Source: a virus | Virus record (IMG/VR): IMGVR_UViG_3300044825_002244 | Coordinates: 1 to 42,690 of that record | Strand: one strand, 5' to 3' | Length of the DNA: 42,690 bases | In this document: piece by piece, positions 22,447 through 29,358 of the stretch | Numbering within the stretch: the first letter of the stretch is position 1 | How the letters are laid out: each line of letters starts with the position of its first letter | Translations under genes and position numbers: made by a program | Notes under the pieces: generated by a model | The model's database searches: none | What the model was told of the DNA's origin: nothing | The model's input: only the letters and a program-made list of their open reading frames with translations

Positions 22447-22797
22447 CAGAAAGCCGCTGCGGCAGAATGCGAAATGGCCACGGCGCGCAGTCAAGTGCTT
22501 GAGGTTGACTAGCCCACCCTGCTTTAGCCGCCCGGCGTCGCCAGTGGCGCGAGCCACAGAAACGCGATTTAAGGCCATCGAGCCGCGCCGCCGCGGCTAC
22601 CCCCTTCGCCAAACGGCGATCGTTGAACGTATACCCATTTAACGCGGATTTTAACGCTGGTTATTCCGTAGCGCGTTGCTCACATTCTGGCCTTTGGAGC
22701 GATTGCCCGCGCGAAGCGCCAGCGGCCGTCCTGAAGCTCCCCTCCTCCGATCTGTCGTGATAATCTGGCGACCTCGCCTTTGCCCTGGGTCGACACC
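22447..22797. other. Non-coding gap before the DUF4124 cargo gene
   Basis: About 350 bases without a convincing gene. It contains two close copies of TTAACGC(G/T) (around 22639-22657) and a GATAAT at 22759-22764 that could be the -10 of a promoter for the following gene, although no good -35 is placed before it. It marks the start of the cargo island inserted between the F-like gene and the protease gene. Confidence 0.4.
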
Positions 22798-23322
22798 ATG
22801 AAACCTTCCCTGTTCGCGCTCCTCCTCGCGCTCGCCCCCCTGGGGGCGGTGGCGCAAAGCCTCTACAAATGCACCGAAGGTGGGGTCGTCAAGTACGCCG
22901 AGCGCCCCTGCGGCAAGTCGGCTGTCCTGATCAGCGGCCCGCAGGCGGGGGCGCAGCCAAAGACCATCGTACAGACGACCGAGCCGCCAGCCCCGGCCCC
23001 GGCCCCGGCCATCGCGGCGCGCGCGCCAGACGCAGCCACGCCAGCCCCTGCCGATGCCCAAAAGGCGCGCCAGGAGCAGCTGGCGCAAATGGCCAAGGAG
23101 CGGCGCATTCGCGAGCTGGGCTTCGAGATTCGCGACGCCGAGCGCGAGATGGACGACGAGCTGGAGAAGCTCAGGCAGCGTAAGTACCGGTCTGCCAACA
23201 ACCTCGCCGGCGCGACCTGGGAGAGCAGCATCTCGCAGGAGATGCAGGCAGCCACCAGCAAACACACGGCCCGCATCGATGCGCTGCGCCGCGAGAAGGC
23301 CAGCCTGCAGGCAAGTCGCTGA
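22798..23322 (+). CDS. Exported DUF4124-domain cargo protein
   Basis: 174 residues. MKPSLFALLLALAPLGAVA is a signal peptide with cleavage before Q20. The mature N-terminus carries the DUF4124 pattern LYKCTEGGVVKYAERPCGK with cysteines C25 and C38 that probably form a disulphide. A Pro/Ala-rich linker (about 55-85) leads to a charged coiled coil (RELGFEIRDAEREMDDELEK) ending in basic residues. DUF4124 proteins are common chromosomal periplasmic proteins of beta- and gammaproteobacteria, so this is probably a captured host gene (moron). Not part of the virion set. Confidence 0.8.
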   Translation: MKPSLFALLLALAPLGAVAQSLYKCTEGGVVKYAERPCGKSAVLISGPQAGAQPKTIVQTTEPPAPAPAPAIAARAPDAATPAPADAQKARQEQLAQMAKERRIRELGFEIRDAEREMDDELEKLRQRKYRSANNLAGATWESSISQEMQAATSKHTARIDALRREKASLQASR

Positions 23323-23333
23323 CCACGGCTAAT

Positions 23334-23360
23334 CAGTTGTTCGGCTCTGCCGAACAACTG
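23334..23360. repeat. Perfect 12-bp inverted repeat after the DUF4124 gene
   Basis: CAGTTGTTCGGC (23334-23345) and GCCGAACAACTG (23349-23360) are exact complements with a three-base TCT loop. It sits 11 bases after the DUF4124 stop codon. No T run follows, so it is either a U-tract-less terminator/RNA-stabilising hairpin or a DNA site. Confidence 0.7.
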
Positions 23361-23391
23361 CATTCAGGCCCCCACGTAAGAATAAACAGGA

Positions 23392-23414
23392 AAAGGGGGA
23401 GTTCAGACCCCTTT
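23392..23414 (+). terminator. Weak stem-loop downstream of the DUF4124 gene
   Basis: AAAGGGG (23392-23398) pairs with CCCCTTT (23408-23414) around a nine-base loop, with no T run after it. It may add to transcription stop or RNA protection between convergent genes; weak evidence. Confidence 0.3.
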
Positions 23415-23457
23415 GCCCCCTGTTGATCGCACTGAAGCCTGTCTGAAGACTGTCGCC

Positions 23458-23478
23458 AAAGGCTCGGCCCGCTCGAGC
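23458..23478 (-). terminator. Probable terminator of the minus-strand cargo operon
   Basis: Read on the minus strand, GGCTCG (23478-23473) and CGAGCC (23466-23461) form a six-base-pair stem followed by TTT. It lies about 45 bases beyond the stop of the last minus-strand gene, as expected for its intrinsic terminator. Confidence 0.55.
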
Positions 23479-23522
23479 CGAACACAGCCACTGAATCAAA
23501 ATCGACGCCTCAGCACGTTCTG

Positions 23523-23954
23523 CTACGCCGCCATCGCCTCGGCGAAATCGACCTTCAGCTCAATGTCCTTCAACACCTGCAGCAGACCCTGATACGGCTG
23601 AAGGACTATCTCCGTCAGCTCGTCGCCATGCAACTTCGCCAGCTTGTCGAAGAGTTCAATGAACGGCAGAACCCCTTCGAGCGGCAAACCAATCTGCTTG
23701 AAGAGGTGTTCAACGCCCTTGATCACGAAGCCGACGAAGGGTTGCTGCCCAGGCTCTGGGTAGTTGTCCTCAAGAACGGTCATGATGGCCGTCAGTCGAT
23801 GCTCGCAGACGCTGCACTCGCGAATGACCACGCGGATGCAGTCGAGGTGCTTGTCATAGTAGGCGCGCTGCTTGAAAGGGGACGGCGGGTAAGCCCTCAG
23901 CAGTTCCACCATCCATGGTGGCTGGCCATTCAGCTCGATAACAGTCTCATTCAT
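23523..23954 (-). CDS. Cargo protein of unknown function, second gene of minus operon
   Basis: 143 residues starting MNETVIELNGQPPWMVELLR. The ATG at 23952-23954 overlaps the upstream stop by four bases (ATGA) and has GGAGAG just upstream, so it is preferred over the ATG at 23966. The N-terminal third has a cysteine-containing helix (CIRVVIRECSVCEHRLTAIM). The C-terminal half is amphipathic (FIELFDKLAKLHGDELTEIV) and acidic. It looks soluble, with no signal peptide. No family recognised. Codon usage is less GC-extreme than in the phage structural genes, consistent with acquisition. Confidence 0.7.
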   Translation of the reverse strand: MNETVIELNGQPPWMVELLRAYPPSPFKQRAYYDKHLDCIRVVIRECSVCEHRLTAIMTVLEDNYPEPGQQPFVGFVIKGVEHLFKQIGLPLEGVLPFIELFDKLAKLHGDELTEIVLQPYQGLLQVLKDIELKVDFAEAMAA

Positions 23955-24490
23955 GTCGCTCTCCATAGTTGTTCTTCATAACGCTCGGAATGCTTGATCG
24001 GCGCAGCAAACAGATCGTCGCTCCCGAGCACCCAGTTCCACCGCTCGATCCAACCATCGACCATCGGGAATTGGTCAGACGAGTTCGGAGTCACCAAGAC
24101 GACAAACACACGGCCCGCAGGAGGTTCCAGTTCGACCGGTGGATACTTGAAACGGTCACCAGGCCACTCGTAGTCAAACCTCGGCTTCCAGCTATAGACC
24201 AGCTTGTCCCGGTCGGCGCACATGTTCCCGCCGACGGACATCGGCCGCATCAAACCACGGAAGATGTGCCGGGCCAGAATGATCCCTGGAGCCACGATGC
24301 GCTGAAACTGAGCGAGGCCGCTCGTCAGCCCCATCGTCGCATACGCGCCAAGCTGCTTCTGCGTGATCGCCAGCGTGCCAATTCTGTCCTCACTCCCAGC
24401 GCGGTCAACCCAAGGCGCCTTAACACAGTAGAGAGTGATCTCGTCTACCGTGACAACGGCAACACTCGCCTCGTCATCATCGTCTCGCAT
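23951..24490 (-). CDS. Cargo protein of unknown function, first gene of minus operon
   Basis: 179 residues, N-terminus strongly acidic (MRDDDDEASVAVVTVDEITL). The middle has LGAYATMGLTSGLAQFQRIV and ARHIFRGLMRPMSVGGNMC. The C-terminal half carries a tryptophan- and proline-rich beta region (SWKPRFDYEWPGDRFKYPPV) and GRVFVVLVTPNSSDQFPMVD-GWIERWNWVLGSDD. No signal peptide or membrane span. I recognise no family. GAGGA lies upstream on the minus strand. It is translationally coupled to the next gene, so the two products probably act together, opposite to the flanking late genes and perhaps in the lysogen. Confidence 0.7.
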   Translation of the reverse strand: MRDDDDEASVAVVTVDEITLYCVKAPWVDRAGSEDRIGTLAITQKQLGAYATMGLTSGLAQFQRIVAPGIILARHIFRGLMRPMSVGGNMCADRDKLVYSWKPRFDYEWPGDRFKYPPVELEPPAGRVFVVLVTPNSSDQFPMVDGWIERWNWVLGSDDLFAAPIKHSERYEEQLWRAT

Positions 24491-24908
24491 GCGAGCATAT
24501 CCTCGTGCAATGCCGGAAAGTAGGAAAAGTCCTCACATTCTACATTTAGCACAGAAATAACGCTGGTTTTTCTCGGTATCAGGCGCTCGCCAATGCCGCC
24601 ATCTGGGCAGCCGCCAGACGTTAGAACCCTTTTGGCTGACGCCCCCTCGGCATGCCGCCAAACTGGCCGGCATGCCTCGTCCCCGCTGCAGTACCCCGCC
24701 GCCATCCATCGCCGTCCTGCCAGGGGGAAAAGGGGGGCGATGCAGGGCACTCAGCGCGCGGTAATGGAAGCACAGAAAACTGTAGCCGAAGCACAGAAAA
24801 CTGTAGTCTAACAAGGGCGGGCGCTGTGCTCCCGCGCGCGCGGGAATAGATCGGCACTGAACCACTTCACGGCCAACCGACCACAACCCCCGCCATGAAA
24901 ATGGCGGC
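24491..24908. other. Regulatory gap upstream of the minus operon and protease gene
   Basis: About 420 bases without a convincing gene. It holds the 21-base tandem repeats at 24767-24806, a GC-alternating run near 24833-24842 and an AT-richer stretch around 24520-24570 where a minus-strand promoter for the cargo operon would be expected (TAGAAT on the minus strand at 24537-24542, without a clear -35). Short reading frames here have no ribosome sites and were left out. Confidence 0.4.
24767..24806. repeat. Two tandem copies of a 21-bp-period repeat with inner palindrome
   Basis: A 19-base sequence occurs exactly at 24767-24785 and 24788-24806. Each copy contains ACAG-AAAA-CTGT, a dyad with four-base arms. 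A two-turn helical period (21 bases) puts both copies on the same DNA face, typical of regulator operators. CTGT and ACAG between the copies are nine bases apart, not the eight of a LexA box. Confidence 0.65.
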
Positions 24909-26000
24909 ATGTCCCTTCGACGCCTTCATACCCCCCCGCCAGCAGCGCGCTCCGCGCCGCCGGCCTTCGCCGCCTTGCGCCGCGAACTGGTCGGCGGCGC
25001 CGCCCCCACCACTCTCCGCCTGATCCCGGCCGGGCCGTTTCGCGCCGATGACGGCAGCGACCGGCCAGCGGATGCGCCGGCCTGGCAGCTGTCTGACGTG
25101 GACGCCAGGCACCTGGTGGCCGAAATGTCGCGGCGCATGTCCGCCCGTTACATCGACTACGAGCACGCCACGCTGCACGCCAAGGCGAGCGGCGCGCCGG
25201 CCCCGGCCGCGGGCTGGTTTGACCGGCTCGAATGGCACCCAGACACTGGCCTCTGGGCTGCGGGCATCGACTGGACGTTCCGCGCCGCCAGCATGATCGC
25301 CGACCGAGAGTACCGTTACATCTCCCCGCTTTTTACCTACGAGCCCGGTACCGGGCGCGTGCTGAGCCTGCTCGGCGCCAGCCTGACCAACGATCCCGGC
25401 CTTGACGGCCTGACCGACCTGGCCGCGCTCGCGGCGCAGACCCTCCACCCCACTTACCAATCACAGGAGCACCCCGTGCACGAAACCCTGAAGAAACTCC
25501 TGGCCGCTCTGGGCCTGGCGGAAACCGCCGATGAATCTGCCGCGCTCGCTGCCGTCAGCGCACTGCAGACCAACGTCGCCGCCCTCGGCGCCCAGGTCGC
25601 CACGCTGGCCACGCCAGACCCGGCAAAGTACGTCCCGGTCGGCACGCTCGCTGCGCTGCAGGCCGAACACGGCAGGCTGCAAGGCCAGCTGGCCGCGCTC
25701 ACCGCCAAGGCCAGCGCCGCCGAACTGGCGCAGGTGATCGATGCCGCCAAGGCCGCCGGCAAGCTCACGCCGGCGCTCGAAACCTGGGCCACCGACCTCG
25801 GCACGCGTGACCTGGCCGCGCTGACCTCCTACCTGGAAGCCATGCCGGTGATCCTCACCCCGGGCACGACGCAGACGGGTGGCACGGCGCCAGCCGGCCA
25901 GGCCGGCATCGCCGCGCTGAGTGCCGATGAGCAGAAGGTCTGCCGCCTGCTCGGTGTCTCGGCAGAGGATTACCTCAAGACGCGCACCGCCACGGTCTGA
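24909..26000 (+). CDS. I: Mu I-like prohead protease with scaffold domain
   Basis: 363 residues of the Mu I (gp32) family. The N-terminal half is the protease domain: LIPAGPFRADDGSDRPADAP, then ARYIDYEHATLHAKASGAPA, AAGWFDRLEWHPDTGLWAAG, DREYRYISPLFTY and LGASLTNDPGLDGL. The C-terminal half is helical and scaffold-like (LQTNVAALGAQVATLATPDP, LAALTAKASAAELAQVIDAA). The protease would mature the prohead and remove the scaffold. The start at 24909 has no clear ribosome site, and the N-terminus is Pro/Ala-rich. A nested in-frame scaffold start lies at 25476. Confidence 0.88.
   Translation: MSLRRLHTPPPAARSAPPAFAALRRELVGGAAPTTLRLIPAGPFRADDGSDRPADAPAWQLSDVDARHLVAEMSRRMSARYIDYEHATLHAKASGAPAPAAGWFDRLEWHPDTGLWAAGIDWTFRAASMIADREYRYISPLFTYEPGTGRVLSLLGASLTNDPGLDGLTDLAALAAQTLHPTYQSQEHPVHETLKKLLAALGLAETADESAALAAVSALQTNVAALGAQVATLATPDPAKYVPVGTLAALQAEHGRLQGQLAALTAKASAAELAQVIDAAKAAGKLTPALETWATDLGTRDLAALTSYLEAMPVILTPGTTQTGGTAPAGQAGIAALSADEQKVCRLLGVSAEDYLKTRTATV
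25476..26000 (+). CDS. Z: Nested scaffold protein (Mu Z-like), internal start in I
   Basis: A GTG at 25476 in the frame of the protease gene is preceded by AGGAG at 25465-25469, six bases away, a much better site than that of the full-length start. The product (174 residues, beginning MHETLKKLLAALGLAETADE) contains only the helical scaffold domain. In Mu, gene Z is produced the same way from inside I, so a protease-scaffold and a free scaffold from one frame are expected here. Confidence 0.75.
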   Translation: MHETLKKLLAALGLAETADESAALAAVSALQTNVAALGAQVATLATPDPAKYVPVGTLAALQAEHGRLQGQLAALTAKASAAELAQVIDAAKAAGKLTPALETWATDLGTRDLAALTSYLEAMPVILTPGTTQTGGTAPAGQAGIAALSADEQKVCRLLGVSAEDYLKTRTATV

Positions 26001-26038
26001 CCTGCGCCTGACCCCTTTCATCTACCGGAGACTACACA

Positions 26039-26440
26039 ATGTCCGCATTGACTGCCGACCGTAACACCCCCTCGATGGAGGGCGAGCTGGTCTCGGTCCC
26101 CGTCGCCACCGCCGTCACCATTTTTGCCGGCTCCCTGGTTGCCGCCAACAACAGCGGCTATGCGACGCCCGGTGCGGTCGCCGCCACGCTGACCTATCTG
26201 GGCCGGGCTGAGGAGCAGGTGGTCAACGCCGGCGACAACGGCGCCAAGAACGTGCTGGTGCGCCGCAAGCAGGCGTTCAAGTGGCTCAACCACGGCGCCG
26301 ACCTGGTGGTGCAGGCGGACCTCGGCAAGACCTGCTACATCGTCGATGACCAGACCGTCGCCAAGACCAACAGCGGCGCGACCCGCTCGGCTGCCGGCCG
26401 CGTGGTGCAGCTGGACGCCGATGGCGTCTGGGTCGAGTAA
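26039..26440 (+). CDS. Capsid decoration/cement-like protein
   Basis: 133 residues, beta-rich: NTPSMEGELVSVPVATAVTI, FAGSLVAANNSGYATPGAVA, TYLGRAEEQVVNAGDNG and a C-terminal GRVVQLDADGVWVE. This resembles the DUF2190-type cement proteins that precede the major capsid gene in several phages. GGAG about eight bases before the ATG supports the start. Position between scaffold and major capsid supports a head-surface role; the family call is tentative. Confidence 0.65.
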   Translation: MSALTADRNTPSMEGELVSVPVATAVTIFAGSLVAANNSGYATPGAVAATLTYLGRAEEQVVNAGDNGAKNVLVRRKQAFKWLNHGADLVVQADLGKTCYIVDDQTVAKTNSGATRSAAGRVVQLDADGVWVE

Positions 26441-26492
26441 GCCGACCAAGCCGACCGCACAGCAACCCCCGCAAAACTTCAGGAGCTACCCC

Positions 26493-27539
26493 ATGCAAAC
26501 CACTCTCAATCGCATCACCCTGCTGGCCGCCGTTGTGGCGATCGGCGCCCTGGCCTGGCTCGCCCCCGGCTCCGGCCCCCTGGCGCACCTCGGCCTGACC
26601 GGCGACGACAGCGCTTTGTCCGGACTGCTGTTCGCCGGCCTGACCGTCAATCGCTCGACGCTCGATACCGTCTTCAACGGCCTCAAAACGCTGTTCAACA
26701 ATTCCCTGGTGGCGCAGACCGGCACCTGGCAGGAGACGGCGATGGAAGTGCCTTCCAGCGGTGCCGGCGAGGATTACGCCTGGCTCAGCCGTTTCCCCAA
26801 GTTCAAGAAGTGGGTTGGCGACAAGGTGATCAAGAACATCAGCGCTGGCAAGTACTTCGTCAAGAACGAGGACTGGGAGACGACGATCGCGATCGCTCGC
26901 AATGACCTCGAAGATGACCGCCTCGGCATCTACAACATCCAGGCACGCAGTGCTGGCGCCAGCGCTGGCGAGCTGCACGACATCATTGTCGACAGCCTGA
27001 AGAACGGCGGATTCACGCAGCTGTGCTACGACGGCCAATATTTCTACGACACCGACCACGTGGTGGCCGGCGCCAACGTCAGCAACAAGCTCGCCGTCGC
27101 GCTCTCTGGCGCTACCACCGCCGCAGCCCTCGCCAGCTACGGCGCCGCCCGCACGGCAATCATGGGCTTCAAGGACGATGAGGGCATGCCGCTGCGCCTG
27201 ATCCCGGACGTGCTCGAGGTACCGCCGGCGCTGGAAACCATGGCCCGGCTGATCCTGGAAAGCGACAAATTCACCGACCAGTCGCCCAACCCGTACAAGG
27301 GTACCGCCCGCGTCATCGTCAATCCGGCGCTCACCAGCTCGACTGCCTGGTTCCTGCACTGCACGCGGCAAGTCGTCAAGCCCTTCATCGTGCAGATGCG
27401 CAAGGCGCCGATGTTCGTGCAACAGACCGGCCTCGATAACGACGACGTTTTCAGCCGCGGCGAGTTCAAGTTTGGCGCCGAGGCCCGCGCCACCGGCACC
27501 TACGGCTTCTGGCAGCTGTCGGTCGGCAGCACCGGCTAA
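26493..27539 (+). CDS. T: Major capsid protein (Mu gpT-like) with hydrophobic N-terminus
   Basis: 348 residues. From about residue 51 the sequence is a Mu gpT-like capsid: TVNRSTLDTVFNGLKTLFNN, AWLSRFPKFKKWVGDKVIKN, FVKNEDWETTIAIARNDLED and DRLGIYNIQARSAG, with GFTQLCYDGQYFYDTDHVVA and a C-terminal GTYGFWQLSVGSTG. The first 50 residues are unusual: MQTTLNRITLLAAVVAIGAL followed by AWLAPGSG forms a strong hydrophobic helix like a signal anchor. The start is firm because AGGAG (26481-26485) lies seven bases upstream and no suitable later ATG or GTG exists near the gpT core. The extension may be removed by the prohead protease. Confidence 0.9.
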   Translation: MQTTLNRITLLAAVVAIGALAWLAPGSGPLAHLGLTGDDSALSGLLFAGLTVNRSTLDTVFNGLKTLFNNSLVAQTGTWQETAMEVPSSGAGEDYAWLSRFPKFKKWVGDKVIKNISAGKYFVKNEDWETTIAIARNDLEDDRLGIYNIQARSAGASAGELHDIIVDSLKNGGFTQLCYDGQYFYDTDHVVAGANVSNKLAVALSGATTAAALASYGAARTAIMGFKDDEGMPLRLIPDVLEVPPALETMARLILESDKFTDQSPNPYKGTARVIVNPALTSSTAWFLHCTRQVVKPFIVQMRKAPMFVQQTGLDNDDVFSRGEFKFGAEARATGTYGFWQLSVGSTG

Positions 27540-27558
27540 GCACTGAGTAGATCGCACC

Positions 27559-27587
27559 ACGCCAGGGCGCCCCGCGTCCTGGCGTTT
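27559..27587 (+). terminator. Stem-loop after the major capsid gene
   Basis: ACGCCAGG (27559-27566) pairs perfectly with CCTGGCGT (27578-27585) around an 11-base loop and is followed by TT. It lies 20 bases after the capsid stop. It may be a partial terminator or 3' stabiliser that raises capsid mRNA relative to downstream genes. Confidence 0.5.
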
Positions 27588-27615
27588 GCAGCACCGACGA
27601 CCGAGGAGAGCATCG

Positions 27616-27900
27616 ATGAGCACTCGCAAGACCACGCCAGCCACTGCAGCAGAACCCCCGGCAGAGCCCGCACCGATCGCCGAAGGCGTGACCGATACGG
27701 AAACGGTTGCCACCGACCAGGCAGACCGCGCCCCGCTCGCCGTCCTCATCGTTACGCCGCACGCCGACGGCTACCGCCGGGCAGGCCGTGCATGGACCAT
27801 CGAGCCGACCCGCGTCGCCCGCGATGCGCTGTCCGAAGAACAGATCAAGGCCCTGCAGGACGATCCGCTGATTGATCTGCAAATGGTCGACGCTGCCTGA
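27616..27900 (+). CDS. Mu gp35-like (HI1506-type) head-associated protein
   Basis: 94 residues, ATG at 27616 with GAGGAG at 27603-27608. A low-complexity Thr/Ala/Glu N-terminus (about 1-40) is followed by the small conserved unit VLIVTPHADGYRRAGRAWTI, EPTRVARDALSEEQIKALQD, PLIDLQMVDA. The YRRAGRAW ... EEQIKALxxDP pattern is that of Mu gp35/HI1506-like proteins encoded after the capsid gene. Exact role unknown. Confidence 0.75.
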   Translation: MSTRKTTPATAAEPPAEPAPIAEGVTDTETVATDQADRAPLAVLIVTPHADGYRRAGRAWTIEPTRVARDALSEEQIKALQDDPLIDLQMVDAA

Positions 27901-27911
27901 TACGGCCCCGC

Positions 27912-28409
27912 ATGGCCTACATCACCCCCGCCGACCTGGTCGCCCGCTTTGGCGCCGAAGAAATCGCCCAGGTAGCCGACCGCGCGCTGCCGCGCGAGGT
28001 CACGCCCGAGGTGCTCGACCTGGCGATCGCGGCGGATCCGCTGATCGGCTGGGCGTCCAGCGATGTGATCGCAGTCACCAACGCGGTCGGCCTGCTCACC
28101 ACCACCATTGACGACGCCCAGTCGGCCATCGATGCCTACCTCTCCGGCCGCTACAGCACGCCGCTGGCAACGGTGCCGCTGATCATCAAGCGCATGACGG
28201 CCGATGTCACCCGCTACTACCTGCACGGCGATCGCGCGAGCGATCCGATCATCAAGGCGCACGACGCGGCGATGGCGCTTTGCCGGGACATCGCAGCCGG
28301 CAAGATCACCTTCGGCGCCGATGTCATCACCTCGCCCAAGGGTGGCGGTGGCGCCGTCGAAGTCGTCAGCAGTACCCGCCTCTGGTCGCGCGAGGCGCGC
28401 GGGCTATGA
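27912..28409 (+). CDS. DUF1320 (Mu gp36-like) head-tail connector
   Basis: 165 residues: MAYITPADLVARFGAEEIAQ, then IDDAQSAIDAYLSGRYSTPL, VPLIIKRMTADVTRYYLHG and a C-terminal strand GAVEVVSSTRLWSREARGL. This is the DUF1320 pattern (helical head-completion or adaptor protein, Mu gp36). It forms the connector under the portal by analogy with gp6-like adaptors. Four-base overlap with the next gene. Confidence 0.88.
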   Translation: MAYITPADLVARFGAEEIAQVADRALPREVTPEVLDLAIAADPLIGWASSDVIAVTNAVGLLTTTIDDAQSAIDAYLSGRYSTPLATVPLIIKRMTADVTRYYLHGDRASDPIIKAHDAAMALCRDIAAGKITFGADVITSPKGGGGAVEVVSSTRLWSREARGL

Positions 28410-28888
28410 GCGGGTTCACCATCAAGGTCGAAGACGCCGGCGTGCTCGCCGCGCTGCGCTCGCTGGCTGGCCGTCTGGCCGACCCGACGCCGATCAACGA
28501 GGAAATCGCCGCGCTCGGCGAGAGCAGCACCCGCCTGCGCTTCCGCACAATGACCGGCCCGGATGGCCGCCCCTGGAAGCCAAGCCTGCGCGCCGAGGTC
28601 TCCGGCGGCCGCACGCTGACCAAGGACGGCCACCTCTCCGGCTCGATTTCCGCGCGGCACGGGCGCGACTTTGCCGAGTGGGGCGTCAACCGCATCTATG
28701 CCGCCATCCATCAATTCGGCGGCACCATCCGCCCCAAAAACGGCAAGGCGCTGCGTTTCGCGCTTGCCGGTGGCGGCTTCGCCACCGTCAAATCGGTGAC
28801 CATGCCGGCACGGCCGTTCCTCGGGCTTTCCGACGACGACAAGGCCGATATTGCCGACCTGATCGCGCGTCGTCTGGCGGCCGCCTGA
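28406..28888 (+). CDS. Phage virion morphogenesis protein (Mu gpG-like)
   Basis: 160 residues starting at the ATGA overlap: MSGFTIKVEDAGVLAALRSL, then RLRFRTMTGPDGRPWKPSLR, GHLSGSISARHGRDFAEWGV, NRIYAAIHQFGGTIRPKNGK and MPARPFLGLSDDDKADIADL. The GP(D)GxPW ... HQFGG ... PARPFLG order is the phage virion morphogenesis (Mu G / P2 S-like) signature. It acts in head completion and tail joining. Confidence 0.9.
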   Translation: MSGFTIKVEDAGVLAALRSLAGRLADPTPINEEIAALGESSTRLRFRTMTGPDGRPWKPSLRAEVSGGRTLTKDGHLSGSISARHGRDFAEWGVNRIYAAIHQFGGTIRPKNGKALRFALAGGGFATVKSVTMPARPFLGLSDDDKADIADLIARRLAAA

Positions 28889-29358
28889 TGCTCGCCAGCA
28901 TCGAGCAGGGCCTCGTCGCCTACCTCAAGGATTCGCCGCTCGCCGCCCGGCTGCGCCAGATCGATGCGCTGCCGGACCTCGAGGGCGACAGCCTGGTCGG
29001 GCGCTTCGGCGCCGATGCGCCGGCGGTCTATGTCGCCATGGGATCCGGTGATCTGATCGAGCGCGGCATGGCGGCGCCGACCATCGGTATCGCCTGCGTC
29101 ACCCGCAACAGCCGCAGCCCGCAAGCCGCCCGCCAGGGCGACGGCATGCAGCTGGGGCTGCTGCAGCTGGTCGAATCCATCCTGGTGCTGATCGACGGCG
29201 CCGTGATCGACGAACGCCACTACCAGGCACTGCGCTGGGACATGGTCGCCAGCGAAACCCTCTATCGCAAGGGGCTCTACGTGGCCGTCGTCCAGGTGCG
29301 CACCGATGCGCCGCTGCCTGGCTCGGATTTCGAGCCAGCGCCATGGACGCCAGCCTGA
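28888..29358 (+). CDS. Mu gp37-like protein (DUF1834-type)
   Basis: 156 residues starting at a TGATG junction: MLASIEQGLVAYLKDSPLAA, followed by FGADAPAVYVAMGSGDLIER, MAAPTIGIACVTRNSRSPQA, GMQLGLLQLVESILVLIDG and YQALRWDMVASETLYRKGLY. This resembles Mu gp37/DUF1834, a tail-completion or tail-terminator protein. The C-terminal FEPAPWTPA overlaps the next gene. Confidence 0.75.
   Translation: MLASIEQGLVAYLKDSPLAARLRQIDALPDLEGDSLVGRFGADAPAVYVAMGSGDLIERGMAAPTIGIACVTRNSRSPQAARQGDGMQLGLLQLVESILVLIDGAVIDERHYQALRWDMVASETLYRKGLYVAVVQVRTDAPLPGSDFEPAPWTPA

Noticed and set aside
22369-22612. Small minus-strand frame in the gap after the MuF gene
   Set aside because: Arg/Ala-rich, no ribosome site and no recognised similarity.
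24780-24796. LexA (SOS) box between the tandem repeats
   Set aside because: CTGT and ACAG are separated by nine bases; a LexA box needs eight, so the match is probably accidental.
24445-24910. Short minus-strand frames upstream of the cargo operon
   Set aside because: No ribosome sites, low-complexity composition, and they overlap the likely promoter and repeats.
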